DNA of 64,000 nt, from contig OW240913.1 in the NCBI GenBank assembly GCA_933207985.1, positions 276,092,000 through 276,155,999 on the forward strand. The letters are read 5' to 3'. The notes under the pieces were generated by a model. That model had not been told where the DNA came from and made no database searches. It saw only the letters and a list, made by a program, of their open reading frames with translations. Of this stretch, positions 9,369 to 21,000 are shown in pieces (positions within the stretch are counted from its first letter, which is position 1; the number at the start of each line of letters is the position of its first letter). The stretch comes from Pelobates cultripes (Eukaryota; Chordata; Amphibia; Anura; Pelobatidae). A program made the position numbers and the translations under genes.

Positions 9369-11187
9369 GTATTTTTATTCTTTATTCTTTATTCTTCCAT
9401 ACAAGTGATTTACAAACATGCTTGAAGTGCCACAACAGCACACAGAGATAGTGTCTTGGCATATATATTTGCACTTTTTTTATATTACAAGTAAAACAAA
9501 AACTGACTTAATATGTCAAGTGGAACAGTAAATGTATTGCTCAGTCGAATGTTATGCATATATGCAAGTCTTTGTCAATATAGGAGATTTGCAAGCATAT
9601 TTTATCTGCGAGGAATATTGGACATGAGAATTTCACCTTAGTTAAGACTAATTGCAATTGAGATATTGAAGCGTAGTAGCGTCACAGGCTATGCATGCAT
9701 CGTGCCCATTTTAAGGTTATGTATTGCTACCCTATTGGTTACATCTATTGATGAAGACATTTAAAATAATTTGCTGTGTCTAGTGGCATGTTTGTCGAGG
9801 CTATGACCTGAAGTGTGAGCTATGTCAGCTGCTATATCCTTGGGATGAAGTGCTCTTTAACCCTGAGCTTAACTCTTACTTAACTTTCAGTAACTGTCTA
9901 TAATACGGAATTTAAAAGATCAGGAAAACTTGTCCATCAACCAGGTACTTAGGCTCTCCTCTCCAGTCCTCAGGTGACTAGTGTGTTTCAGCTCACTTGT
10001 GGTGCACTTGAGCTCACAGAGTGAGTTGGTGGTGGGGTGGGGTGGAGTGGAGCCCATGCCGTCGGATGTTGATCCTGTTGGCTGGAATCGTTTTATATTT
10101 GATATGTCCCAGGTGTGTGTGACTCTTGGACTTGGGTCCAGGGATCTCGTCTCACTTGTAGAGGCAGTCCCAGTGCCGAGGGCACAGATTCTAACTCTGA
10201 TGCATCATTAATACGTAGAATTTTGCCACCATGTGAGATAACCAGGGTCCGGGGGTAAGCCCAGTGGTATTGGGTTGAATGGTTGCAAAGATAGTAGTCA
10301 GTGGTTTGACCAGGCCCCTCCACATCAAGGTTGACGTAGAGAGGTCCTAGTAGAAAGACAGTGTGGAATTTTCAAATGGGTAGGCTGGTTGTGCCCTTGC
10401 TGCCATGAGAACTATTTACACCGATCGAAGCTGGAGCTGCAGAATAACGTCCCGTGGGGATTCAGCTGGTGCTCTGGCTGCTTTTGCTATACAAAATGAT
10501 CCCTCTATTGTGGCCTGTTAAACCTGTCTGGAGGTTGAGTATCATGGTCAGTAATCTTCTAAGTTAGTGCTGCAGTTCTTCAGGGGTTAAAGTCTCAGGG
10601 ATTCTTCTGATTTTAACATTCCGGCTTCTGTGTCAGTCCTTCATGGCCTCTAGTCGGTGAGTAAAGGAGGTTCAAGTTCTGCTTAGCTCAGCTTCCAATG
10701 GTTGGCATCTTGCTGTGAGACTTCTTGTGTCCTCCTCCACTGCTTTAACTAGCCACCTGACAGTGTGCATCTCTTCCCGCACTATAGCAAGGTCCGCTGC
10801 AAACATCTTGCCTATGTTTTGCAGGAGGGCTTTGATGTCCCCTTTAGTTGTCATTGTCCTCATTGGAGGAGGGATGGTGTAGGCCTCCGGGCCTGGGAAT
10901 TCATCCAGTTCGTCCAAGGCCTAGGAGGATGCCAAGATGGAGTTGACATTTTCTTTTGGCACGCTAACTGCTGACGCCTTTTTGGGTCGGAGGAAAAGGT
11001 CTCCTATGTCCCATGTACCCACTGCTTTTGGGGGACCTTGGTGTCTGGACTTCTTCACCCTTAGGTAAGGTCATGTTCCGGGTCTAAATTATTATTATGC
11101 GTTAGTGTTATTATGCTTGTATAGACTCAATATTACGGAGCTCTCTTGCTACAAGTCTGCTTATTTCAGCTGCTAGCTCCGCCCCCC
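9369..11187 (-). mobile_element. ORF1-only L1-type LINE (HAL1-like), with 16-bp target duplication
   Basis: The element is flanked by an exact 16-bp direct repeat, acattagcaaatattt, at 9353-9368 and 11188-11203. Its 5' end (11187 on the minus strand) starts with a G-run and a CpG-bearing leader, as in the full-length L1 at 34822. An L1 ORF1 relic occupies 10920-10093. The 3' end (9369-9395) is an A-rich tail made of AATAAAG-type repeats on the minus strand. Only about 720 bp separate ORF1 from the tail, with no endonuclease or RT sequence, so this is a 1.8-kb half-LINE or an internal deletion that retrotransposed as such. The 9400-9990 part is not otherwise recognised. Confidence 0.72.
10093..10920 (-). 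pseudogene. L1 ORF1p relic
   Basis: ORF1p of L1 elements is a trimeric RNA-binding chaperone. Here an 81-codon open stretch (10917-10672) has heptad-like spacing, consistent with the coiled coil (IKALLQNIGKMFAADLAIVR, then VRWLVKAVEEDTRSL). After frameshifts the RRM start appears as NVKIRRIPETLTPEEL (about 10625-10575), and the C-terminal domain as WAYPRTLVISHGGKILRIND at 10265-10205, close to the pattern of the intact ORF1 at 34971-35963. A TAG at 10923-10921 precedes the open stretch, so the true start is lost or upstream. Dead. Confidence 0.68.
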
Positions 11188-11203
11188 ACATTAGCAAATA
11201 TTT

Positions 11204-12084
11204 ATATATTAAATTCCATAATTTAGCAATGTTTATTAGCTGGGCAAATTATCTACTCTTTAAACTGCAGGTAGAAACCAGATACAATTGCTTTTGTTAT
11301 ATCAAGAAATGCTTTTCTTGTATTATGTTAGTCCATTTGCCAATGCACCTATGACTAATCCCCACAAGGTAAATTAATCCTGTTTATATAATTGCATAAA
11401 GTATTTGTTGCCAGACTAGGGACACAAGTATAATTATATATCAGAGGAAATATATAACTACACTGAATTTAATAATTCAGTGAAATTACCTGAATATAAG
11501 CAGAAGCCTCTGGTATAGTCAAAGTTAATTTGTGTATTATTGCTAATTCTCTTGAATTATCAATTTGATGTTAATCTATGATCCCATATAAGGTCCCATT
11601 AAAATACATGCTACTATCTTGTGGTTAAAAGTGTAGCTGCATAGCAAATCGTATTGCATGTATATCTGCCATATTGTTTCATAATCTTACAATCTGTCAT
11701 AGAACACATATCTTTGAATTAGGACACATCCCAATCACTATTGATACCGTGTTTTGTTTTTAATCTATTTTGCTTATCTCATGATTTATCATTATTTTTA
11801 ATAAACTGCACATACATATATTTTTTCATATAAATTGTGTCTTTGCGATTTACTTTGCAAAATGTCCTCAAATTTCTCAGTACAGCACACATTTTTATGG
11901 GTCAACAGAATACCTTTTTTTGGCTATATATCTCGGGGTCCCACATATTTTTCTGTATATTGTTTATAATTTTTCATATTCTTATACATTTATAATTCCC
12001 CAAATCCCACACAAAGTCACATTAATCAAGTAAGCAAACTTCTTCAGAACCAAACAATTTACTTGCATATGTTGTAAAGCTTTT
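11204..12084. other. AT-rich DNA, nothing recognised
   Basis: About 0.9 kb without coding frames or repeat termini that I can name. 11482-11506 reappears at 12659-12682 (see the mosaic repeat there). Confidence 0.5.
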
Positions 12085-12345
12085 AGATGCCAAGAAGACC
12101 TACTTGGAAACTTATTGGTCTGACAATGGATTTGAGGAGTGTTCGTAGTGTTCCATTCTTCAGTGCACAAACAGAGTGAAAAAAAAGAGACTTTTTTCCC
12201 ACGAGGAATGATGCAATCCAAGATCCTCAAAACCAGTTCAAAGTTGAGTCCTTCTACATTATCTTGCATGTTGTACTCAAAACTGTTCAGGACCGATTTG
12301 AACAGCTTAAAGGTCATAGCAACTGTTTAAATTTTGTACAACATC
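12085..12345 (+). pseudogene. hAT transposase fragment (ZMYM1-like type)
   Basis: Frame 3 gives MPRRPTWKL, then KKRDFFPTRNDAIQDPQNQF and KVESFYIILHVVLKTVQDRF, then EQLKGHSNCLNF. This spacing of basic-FF, DP..QF+V..F, and a ..L..RF.. helix is what I know from the middle of hAT-related, ZMYM1-like transposase proteins that abound in amphibian and fish genomes. A TGA at about 12178 and a stop near 12345 interrupt it, and neither the dimerisation domain nor terminal repeats are seen. Family call from pattern memory only. Confidence 0.42.
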
Positions 12346-12658
12346 AGGAAACTTAAGGACATGGATAGGTATAGACTATTGAAGAGCTGTATGGAGTTAA
12401 CATAAGTATTAACCCATGTGGAGTCCAGGAAGATATTGTTGAAGGACTTTGTTGATGCTAAACGCAAAGAAAAGTCAATTTTTGTAGACCAAATATCCTT
12501 AGTGAAATTAAGCCTAAACAGCTCAGGAATCAAAAATCGGCACTTGTATTAGTGATTGTATTTAGATGTGTACTCTTATATATTGTTTTTCACTATAATT
12601 GTATTATTATTTGCTCTTTTGTATTTTAGTTTAATGACATTTTTCATATATATATATA

Positions 12659-12719
12659 TGAAATTACCTGAATATAAGCAGAAGGTGTTTGCATATAGTT
12701 AATCCTAATAGCCAAAGAC
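12659..12719 (+). repeat. 61-bp mosaic of two neighbouring sequences
   Basis: 12659-12682 repeats 11482-11506 (1.2 kb upstream), and 12683-12719 repeats 14590-14626 (1.9 kb downstream), in direct orientation and essentially exactly. The two parts abut with no spacer and lie between short AT repeats. Confidence 0.8.
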
Positions 12720-12780
12720 TAATATATATATTAGACATTTAAAAAAAAATACTTGAGTATACACTACACTGTGTAAAATC

Positions 12781-12990
12781 AGTCTAGTGCATAGAAAGAT
12801 CAATCACAATGATGAGAAATTGATGGAGAGTTTAGGAAAGTGAGTGCTTTGAAACTCATTGGGTAGGTGCCTGTTTTTGATTCTATCCTCAATAACACTT
12901 AGTTTTGGTTTACTGTTTGTATTGAGGATAGAATAAAAAACAGGCACCTACCCAATCATCATTGTGATTGATCGTTCTATGTACTAGACA
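12781..12990. repeat. Imperfect 210-bp inverted repeat (MITE-like hairpin)
   Basis: 12781-12814 pairs with 12957-12990, and 12858-12894 pairs with 12919-12956, around a loop at 12895-12918. The left arm has about 43 extra bases (12815-12857) with no partner. No target duplication was found. A non-autonomous fold-back element is likely; family unknown. Confidence 0.75.
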
Positions 12991-15060
12991 CTAGGCCTTC
13001 TTCTCTCTTGGACAAATACAGTTAGGAACAGGGGTGATGCTGTACTGTGTATTTATAAGGGACCTGATAGGCAATGCATATTTCCTGAATACATCATCCA
13101 CATATGAGTCTAGACATTGGAAAGGTAATGTATGACCAGAGTAAATATTACAGGGTTATTTAAATAATGGCCTGGATTGATCCAAAATAGTCAGAGAAGG
13201 AACTGTAGCAATGAGGATAATGGCTGTAAGCAGGGGTGGTGCAATGACTTTTGCCACCCTAGGGAAAAGCTAATTTTGGCACCCCTAGGCTCTGCCCCAT
13301 GCTCCACCCGTTACCCTACTCACTTATACCCAACCACTTTTAATGATTATTACCTTAGCACTCTTTGTGCACAAATTTACAGATGTTTTTTTTCTTGCAC
13401 AGCTTGTCATTGTTACAGTTACCAATAAATGTTTTTGTTTCATGCATGTAACACTGTACTAGTCAAGCTAATTTTGGAAATTTTACAGCCTTTCCAGTTC
13501 AGCTTTTGGATAAAATATTCCAAAACAATAACTAGACAAGTTTCTGTTTTATAGGGTTTTTTGATTTAACCCACTATTTTCTTGGTTCATTAATTGTGGT
13601 CCACAAATTAATAAATATTTCTTGATCTCTCACACATACATCATTTTCCTTCTCTTGTGAAATCCATGTTAATGTCTATTCATAATATTAGTAATTTAAA
13701 TATTACATGTCAGAAAATCCACCGAAATGAGCCCTACCAATCCTTGGAAATCATTTACAAGAAGAGATGCCTGTAAACCCTCCAAAGGCTTTACTGATGG
13801 ATTATTAGTAAAACATTAATTATTTGAATAATTATACTGTGATGATTCTGCACTTCTCAAGTATATAATATGACATTATAATAAAGGTAAAGTAAAGAAA
13901 TAATTTCATGCATCATAGATATCTTGCTATTTTTCACTTAACACATACACCTTTAGTATATAAAGTCATTAAGTAAATATCATTAGAACCATTTTTTATA
14001 ATGAACAAGTAGTTTTTTTTTTGCATTGTAGGCATGGTCACTATGTGTGTACCTTATTATTTTAATTATCATATTGTAGTAAGAAACATTAGATTATACT
14101 AATGAAATTATTCATTAAAAAGATTGCTAATGTAAGTTATGCCTTCAAAGACTGAGGCACTAGACTACTGTAAATATTCATCGATTATGAATGTAATTGT
14201 ATTTAGTACTTATCCTTGTTGCATTTTTAATAGAAATAATTAATTAGAACAATTCTAGTTTGGCTAAATACAGCCTATATACACTGTAAACCTGTCTCAT
14301 AATGTTGCAGAGTTTTCAAGTAATAAACCTACAGATCCATCGTTTTTCTGTAATCATAATGCCTTAGTGATCAGAATTTTAATTGTAGAATTTCTAAGCT
14401 ATAAGCATCATGTAGCTTCTCATTATAATGTTCTTTCCATCAAAGAAAGTATATGAATATATTTTTTTTCCTCTAAGCCTGCTCAATTTTATGATAAAAT
14501 CACTTGAGAACGCAATTACTGTAACATTTCAGTTCTCCATGTCAGTGTCTAATCAGTATGATTGTGCGAAGCTCACACTTATAAATAGTAGGTGTTTGCA
14601 TATAGTTAATCCTAATAGCCAAAGACGAGATAAATTGCATCTGTAAGGATAAGCAATATAAAATGTATGAATATTCTATTGAAGGAACTAATAGATATCA
14701 AAAGCAGAACGGCGTATATATATATATATATATTCCACAAAGCAAAGAGGTACACACTTTAACAGCATGCATATGTCAAAATACAGGTAACATCACAAAG
14801 CCAACATGCAATTACAACAAGTTGAGTGAGGGTGCTGCCATCAGGTAAGTGATTGTGTAAGATTAACCATTGGTGTCAGCTTGTAAATGGTGAGGGTCCC
14901 AATTGGAACAACCATTGTGATTCCGGAGAATCTTTTGTAAGTGGTCAGAAAGATCGCCTTCAAACTACATGTGCTTTGAGAAGTGACTAAAAAAATAGAA
15001 GCTGTGCTACCTAGAAAGTGAGAAAAGCAGTGTGCTGAACAGAAGGCAACCACTGAACCA
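12991..15060. other. AT-rich DNA with small fragments, no gene
   Basis: About 2 kb of AT-rich sequence. At 13230-13320 a G/C-richer patch (caggggtggtgcaatg, with ttttggcaccccta) looks like the terminus of a hAT-type element, but no partner end is seen. A (TA)n tract lies at 14714-14732. Nothing else is supported. Confidence 0.45.
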
Positions 15061-15071
15061 GCGTCAGGGTC

Positions 15072-15890
15072 ATGGGAGCCTTAGGTTCACTAATGCATGT
15101 GGGGAGCGAATGCTATCTGTCTGGTCCAAACACACAGAAGATCTATGCAGCTCAAATTGCTGAAAAACTTAATGCTGGCCATAAAAGTAAGGTGTTAGCA
15201 AACTGCAAAGCACAGTGTGTGCTACGTAAGGGCCTGTGTAGCTGCAGAACAGTCAGAGTGCCCATGATGACACCTGTCCACCGCTGAATGCACCTTCAAT
15301 AGATGTGACTGTCAGAACTGGATCATAGAACAATTGAAGATGGTTGCCTGGTCTGATGATGTATGTTTTCTTTTGGATCAGGTGGGTGACTGGGTGCCTG
15401 TGTGCCATTTACCTGGGGAAGAGATGGCAGCAGGATGCACTATGAGTTGAACGTTGGAGGCAGTGTTATGCTCTGACTAGTGTTCTGCTGGGAAACCTTG
15501 AGTCCTGGCATTCATGGAGATGTTACTTTACCATCTACCTAGAGATTGTTGCAAACCATTTACACCACTTCATGACAATAGTGTTTCCTCATGGTATTGG
15601 CCTTTTTCATGAGGATAATGCACCCTGTCACACTGCAAAAATTGTTCAGGCATGGTTTGAGGACCATGACAAAGAGTTCAATGTGTTTCCTTGCCTCTAA
15701 ATTCTCCAGATCTCAATCCAATTTACTGGAACAGCAAATCTGATCCATTGAGGCCCCACCGCGCAACTTGCAGGACTTACAGGTTCTGTCTTGGTGCCAG
15801 ATACCAAAGGACACATTTAGGACACACATGTGGAGTCCATGCCGCCAGCATCAGAGCTGTTTTAGCAGCATGAAGGGGAACCTACATAAT
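15072..15890 (+). pseudogene. Tc1-like transposase relic
   Basis: Tc1-like transposases cut and paste with a DDE catalytic triad. Fragments in shifting frames recover the family pattern: MVAWSDDVCFLLD (about 15340-15380; first acidic residue), LPGEEMAAGCTM, then GLFHEDNAPCHTAKIVQAW (about 15600-15660; second aspartate), then NSPDLNPI (about 15700-15730), where the catalytic glutamate position now reads Y, and finally SWCQIPKDTF and the AVLAA end near 15870. Several stops and frameshifts separate them. No terminal repeats were recognised on either side. Old, dead copy, of a different subfamily from the two Tc1-type elements downstream. Confidence 0.78.
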
Positions 15891-15910
15891 ATTATGCAGG
15901 AGGTTTTAAT

Positions 15911-16263
15911 CAGGGGCATACCTAGAGCATTTGGCACCTGGGGCATGTCCTATTTTTGGCATCCCCCCTAACCCCAACTTTAAAATGTAAAATACAACCT
16001 CATTTTTAAAAAAAAATGTATTTAGCACTGAGCAGTGTTTGTGTGTTTGAATGTAAGCATGTTTTTGAATGGAGTATGTTTGAGTGAATGTAGGGGTGTG
16101 TTTGTATGTAGTGTTGGTGTTTAAATGCAAGCATGCTTTTGGGTTTAGTGTGGTTTTTGAATGCAGTGGTATTTTTTATATATAATGGTGGGGTTTGTGT
16201 GTAGTGTTGACATTGAAATGAAGGGGTGTATTTGTGTGTAGTGTTGGCGAGATTCTGAGATGT
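15911..16263. other. Possible hAT-type terminus and low-complexity DNA
   Basis: 15914-15935 (caggggcatacctagagc) resembles the start of a hAT-type element, followed by a GT-rich stretch with repeated tgtgtttgtgtgtagtgttg-like phrases (16040-16250). No matching far end is seen. No gene. Confidence 0.3.
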
Positions 16264-17560
16264 ACAGTTCCAAGAAAAAGTATGTGAACCCTTTGAAATG
16301 ATATGGATTTCTGCACAAATTGGTCATAAAATGTGATCAAATCATCATCTAAGTCACAACAATAGACAATCACAGTCTGCTTAAACTAATAACACACAAA
16401 GAATGAAATGTTGCCATGTTTATATTGAACACACCATGTAAACATTCACAGTGTAGGTGGAAAAAGTATGTGAACCCTTGGATTTAATAACTGGTTGAAC
16501 CTCCTTTGGCAGCAATAACTTCAACCAAACGTTTCCTGTAGTTGCAGATCAGACGTGCACAAAGGTCAGGAGTAATTCTTGACCATTCCTCTTTACAGAA
16601 CTGTTTCAGTTCAACAATATTCTTGGGATGTCTGGTGTGAATCGCTTTCTTGAGGTCATGCCACAGCATCTCAATCGGGTTGAGGTCAGGACTCTGACTG
16701 GGCCACTTCAGAAGGCGTAATTTCTTCTGTTAAAGCCATTCTGTTGTTGATTTACTTCTATGCTTTGGTTCATTGTCCTGTTGCAACACCCTTCTTCTGT
16801 TGAGCTTCAGCTGGTAGACAGATGGCCTTATGTTCTCCTGCAAAATGTCTTGATAAACTTGGAAATTCATTTTTCCTTCGATGATAGCAATCCGTCCAGG
16901 CCCTGATGCAGCAAAGCAGCCCCAAACCATAATGCCCCCACCACCATACTGCACAGTTGGGATGAGGTTTTGATTTTGGTGTGCTGTGCCTTTTTTTCAC
17001 CACACATAGTGTTGTGTGTTTCTTCCAAACAACTCAACTTTGGTTTCATCTGTCCACAGAATATTTTGCCAGTACTGCTGTGGAGCATCCAGGTGCTCTT
17101 GTGCAAACTGTAAATGTGCAGCAATGTTTTGTTTGGACATCAGTTGCTTCCTCTGGGGTATCCTCCCATGAAATCCATTCTTGTTTAATGTTTTACGTAT
17201 TGTAGATCCACTAACAGGGATGTTAGCATTTGCCTGTGATTTTTGTAATTCTTTAGCTGACACTCTAGGATTCTTCTTCACCTCATTGAGCAGTCTGCGC
17301 TGTGCTCTTGCAGTCATCTTTACAGGACGGCCACTCTTAGGGAGAGTAGCAGCAGTGCTGAACTTTTTCCATTTATAGACAATTTGTCTTCCCGTGGACT
17401 GATGAACAGCAAGGCTTTTGTAGATGCTGTTCTTACCCTTTCCAGCTTTATGCAAGTCAACAATTCTTAAGGTCTTCTGAGAGCTCTTCTGCATGCTGGC
17501 ATCAGAAAACGAATTTGCATAGAATTCACATTAGCCACCCAGATTTCTTGTTGTGGGCTG
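16264..17560 (-). mobile_element. Tc1-like DNA transposon with IR/DR end, lacking its other terminus
   Basis: The left (3') end starts after a TA at 16262-16263 with cagttccaagaaaaag. The binding-site-like phrase aaaaagtatgtgaaccc occurs twice, at about 16275-16291 and 16462-16478, the outer and inner direct repeats of an IR/DR-type Tc1 end. The transposase gene lies on the minus strand (17494-16484). No reverse-complement copy of the end is visible beyond 17494, so the 5' terminus has been lost and the right boundary is approximate. Confidence 0.8.
16484..17494 (-). pseudogene. Tc1 transposase, full length but with two stop codons
   Basis: A single 337-codon frame from ATG (17494-17492) to TAA (16486-16484), broken only by TGA at 16999-16997 and TAA near 16729. 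The N-terminal paired-type helix-turn-helix ([20 protein letters not shown]) is followed by the [15 protein letters not shown] linker. The catalytic residues are present: NILWTDETKVELFG, VLQQDNEPKHRS and [13 protein letters not shown]. Counting from the second aspartate to the glutamate gives 34 residues between, hence DD34E, the Tc1 signature. The C-end is VEVIAAKGGSTSY. Length equals the family norm. Inactivated by nonsense changes alone. Confidence 0.88.
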
Positions 17561-17989
17561 GCTGACACCTCTTAACTTCGATCTTTGTTTATCAGATAAC
17601 TCGCCTATTTGTTATTTTTTGTGGGACTGCCATATTTAAAGACACCAAATAAGGGAGCTATCTGCTAAACAGCACCCTAATTTGGTATCTTTAAATCTCA
17701 CATAAGGGTGACCAATTTAGGGAATTATCTACTAAACAGCAAGACCAAAAAAGCCCTTTTCTTAATTTTAATCTTTCAGTTGTTTAATAGATAACTCCCT
17801 TATTTGTTATCCTTATGTGGGATTGCAAAATTTAAGGCAACGCTCAGATCTCGTGAGGAACTGCAGGGTAGAGTTCACTAACCACTAGGACCACCAGGGA
17901 CTTCAGCACGGCCTCCCTCCATGGCAACACGCCCCTGCCCTCCCTCCAAGGCTAAAGGTAAGAAGGGAGGGGGGATATGAATTCTAGTT
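17561..17989. repeat. Short direct/inverted repeat block (MITE-like)
   Basis: 17596-17650 and 17790-17845 are similar in direct orientation (gataactcg/ccctatttgttat, then gtgggactgc/gtgggattgc). Between them two copies of a ctgctaaacagca / ctactaaacagca phrase lie inverted relative to the outer pieces. The arrangement suggests a degraded MITE. No target duplication recognised. Confidence 0.45.
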
Positions 17990-18768
17990 TTTAATTAAAA
18001 ACAAAAAATTAATTTAATATATTTACATCTTGCCCAAACATATTCGCACACACATACTAACAGCACACGCACACAGCACACACTAACAGCACACTCACAC
18101 ACACACACACACCCACCCTCCCTCAGACACACACACAGCACCCTCAGACACAAACAGAGCACACTCAGGCACACAGCACTCTCAGACACACACAACACCC
18201 TCACACACAGCACCATCAGACACACACAACAACCTCACACCAACAGCAAACTTACACACACAACACCCGCAGACAAACACTCAGCACACACACACACATC
18301 ACCCTCACACACAGCCCCTTTACACACACACAGCACACTTGCACACACAACACCCTCACGCACACAGCGCCCTTAGACAAACACACATCACCCTCACACA
18401 CACAGCACTCTCAGACACACACAGCACCCTCACACAAACAGCACCCTCACGCACATACAGCACACTCACACACACACACAGCACCCTCAGACACACACAG
18501 CACCATCAGACACACACATCACTCTCTCACACACACAGCACCCTCAGACAAACACACAGCACCTTCAAACACAGAGCACCCTCAGATACACACAGCACTC
18601 TCACATACTTAGCACCCTCACACACATAGCACACCTACCCACACACACAGCACCCTCAAATACACAGCACCCTCAGACACATACAGCACCCTCACACACA
18701 CAGCACCCTCACACGCACAGCACACCTACCCACACACACAGTACCCTCAGACACACACAACTCTCTCT

Positions 18769-18829
<61 letters not shown>

Positions 18830-19038
18830 AAATAACCCTCAGTGAGTTAACAGACAAAGAAAATTAGACACAGAATGTGATGGCAGATAAGAACACCCCC
18901 ACACACACAGCACCTCTCTTACACACACACACACTGCACCCTTATTACACACACTGCACCCATCACACACACATGCTGCACCCTTCACACATACACAGCA
19001 CACCCAACACACTGCGACCCTCACACATACAATACATC

Positions 19039-19055
<17 letters not shown>
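17990..19055. repeat. CA-rich minisatellite and (TA)n tract
   Basis: 18045-18780 is an irregular minisatellite built from phrases like cagcaccctcagacacaca, with unit length drifting around 20-26 bp. A pure (TA)n tract of about 45 bp follows at 18779-18823 and a shorter one at 19040-19071. Long frames here translate to H/T/S repeats and are not genes. Confidence 0.85.
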
Positions 19056-19073
<18 letters not shown>

Positions 19074-19599
19074 TACAGCACCCCTCACACTGCACCACTA
19101 CACCCATTACGCTCCAGATACACGCTAGATTCCTTACCCACCTCTGGATCATCTAATCTACACACATGCACACAGTATATCCCTATTTACACTCTGAATA
19201 CTCTACACACACATACACACACGCAATCTCCTATACACACTCTGGGCCCTTTACACACTAGATCACCTACACACACTACATTCCTGACATACAAACTCTA
19301 GATCCCCTATGCACACACTACATTCCGTGTTAGCAAACACATACTACATTCTCTAAACACACACTCTCTACAACCCCTACACACACTACAGCCCATATGC
19401 ACACACTTGCTACATCCCCAATACACACTATCCCCCCTATACACACACACACACACTCTCTACAGCCCCTAGCCACACACATTACACCACACACACACAA
19501 ATGAAATCGACCTATTTACACAAAACCACACCACAATCAGCACACTCTACACACACGCAATCCCACAAGCAGGCTCCAAATACATGCACAATACGCTCT

Positions 19600-19863
19600 C
19601 CTCTCTCTTTTGTCCTCTGGTATCCCACTTATGGAGACACCAGAGACAAGTTAAAAGCAAACACAACGGTTATTAAATTTGCTTGCGCTGCGCAGAACAA
19701 ATATAGGACCTTTTTCTCATGCTAGAGCTCTTCAGCAGGGCTCTGCACATTGAACTAACATGCTCACTTTGAGAGGGTTCGTACTTGTCATTAGTGATGA
19801 CAAATCAGGGGGCCGCTGTGATTGAAAAATGCCTGGCCAAATTTTTTTCCCGGTCCGGCCCTG
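19600..19863. mobile_element. hAT-like terminal fragment in copy 1
   Basis: Ends with tcccggtccggccctg; the reverse complement starts cagggccgga, a common hAT-MITE terminus. The other end and the target duplication were not located, so only a fragment is claimed. The boundary on the left is a guess. Confidence 0.4.
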
Positions 19864-19864
19864 A

Positions 19865-19920
19865 TTTCGACCCTCCAGTGTCTTTATCAAGATCTTGATA
19901 AAGACCCTGGAGGGTTGAAA
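19865..19920. repeat. 56-bp palindromic PLE leader fragment, copy 1
   Basis: Two 28-base arms meet at gatc (centre between 19892 and 19893) with two mismatches. The right arm and what follows (ttgataaagaccc, gggttgaaacattg) look like the hammerhead-bearing leader of a Penelope-like element, so the palindrome is two leaders head to head. The downstream sequence to about 19990 matches the usual PLE pseudo-LTR tail. Confidence 0.6.
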
Positions 19921-21000
19921 CATTGATGTATAGATTGTGATCATTTTTGAATACACTTGTAAAACTGAGAGAGTGCCCCTGTCTTTATTTTGTGTGTATA
20001 TATATATATATATTTATAAACAATACACCCACATAACCACAGACACACACAATCACAGACCCATACATACAGTCACAAACCTACACACACAATCACACAC
20101 ATAATCAATCACACACATATACTCACAGACACAATCACATACACACATAATTAGACATACACACACAACATCACTACAACATCACTATATACACACATAA
20201 TAATTAAGAGGTCCACCCTGCACTCTACCTTGCTCTGGGAGGGCTGGCATAGACCCTCATTCAATGGTTGCTGCTGGGATCCCTCACGTGCCCTGTAATG
20301 ATGATGATGCCGGCTCACTGCAAGGCTTAGTCAATCAGATGCACACAGTTATACAAATGTAATGTCAAATACAGCCACAGGAACATAGTCACCCGCACAC
20401 AGTCAAACACAGTTGCAGACAGACAGTGATACACACAGCTACAGGCAGACAGTCACAAGCACACTGGTAAATGCAGTCACATGCACCATTACAGGCAGAC
20501 TGTAACACAGTTACAGGCAGCATCACACAGTTACAGGTAGACAGCCACACACACAGTCACAGACAGTCACACACACAGTCAAAGGCAGACAGCCACAGAC
20601 AAAGGCACAGGCAGACTGTAACACAGTTACAGGCATCATCACACAGTCACAGGCAGACAGCCACACACAGAGGGCACAGGCAGACAGTCACACACACAGT
20701 CACACTCAGGCAGTCGTACATGCAGTCACGGGCAGACAGTCACACACACAGTCACAGACAGTCACAGGCAGACAGTCACACACATAGTCACAGGCAGACA
20801 GTCACACACAAAGTCACAGACAGTCACAGGCAGACAGTCGCAGGCAGTCACACACAGTAACAGAGAGTCACATGGAGACAGTCACACATACAGTCATAGA
20901 CAGTCACAGATGCAGTCATAGACAAACAGTTACACACACAGTCACAGGCAGACACACAGTCACAGGCAGACAGACACAATCACAGTTACACACACATAGT

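Noticed and set aside
11982..12317. 111-codon minus-strand frame
   Set aside because: The opposite strand in frame 3 carries the hAT-like transposase pattern; the minus frame is its shadow.
17495..17640. Missing 5' terminus of the minus-strand Tc1
   Set aside because: No reverse complement of the 16264 end could be found here, so the element was annotated as lacking one end.
18339..18629. 96-codon frame and possible CRISPR-like array of spaced repeats
   Set aside because: Units drift in length and sequence with no constant repeat/unique spacer pattern; eukaryotic CA minisatellite.
20471..20860. 129-codon open frame of H/S/R/Q/T repeats
   Set aside because: It is translation of the cagacagtcaca minisatellite; no domain, and frame length follows the repeat unit.
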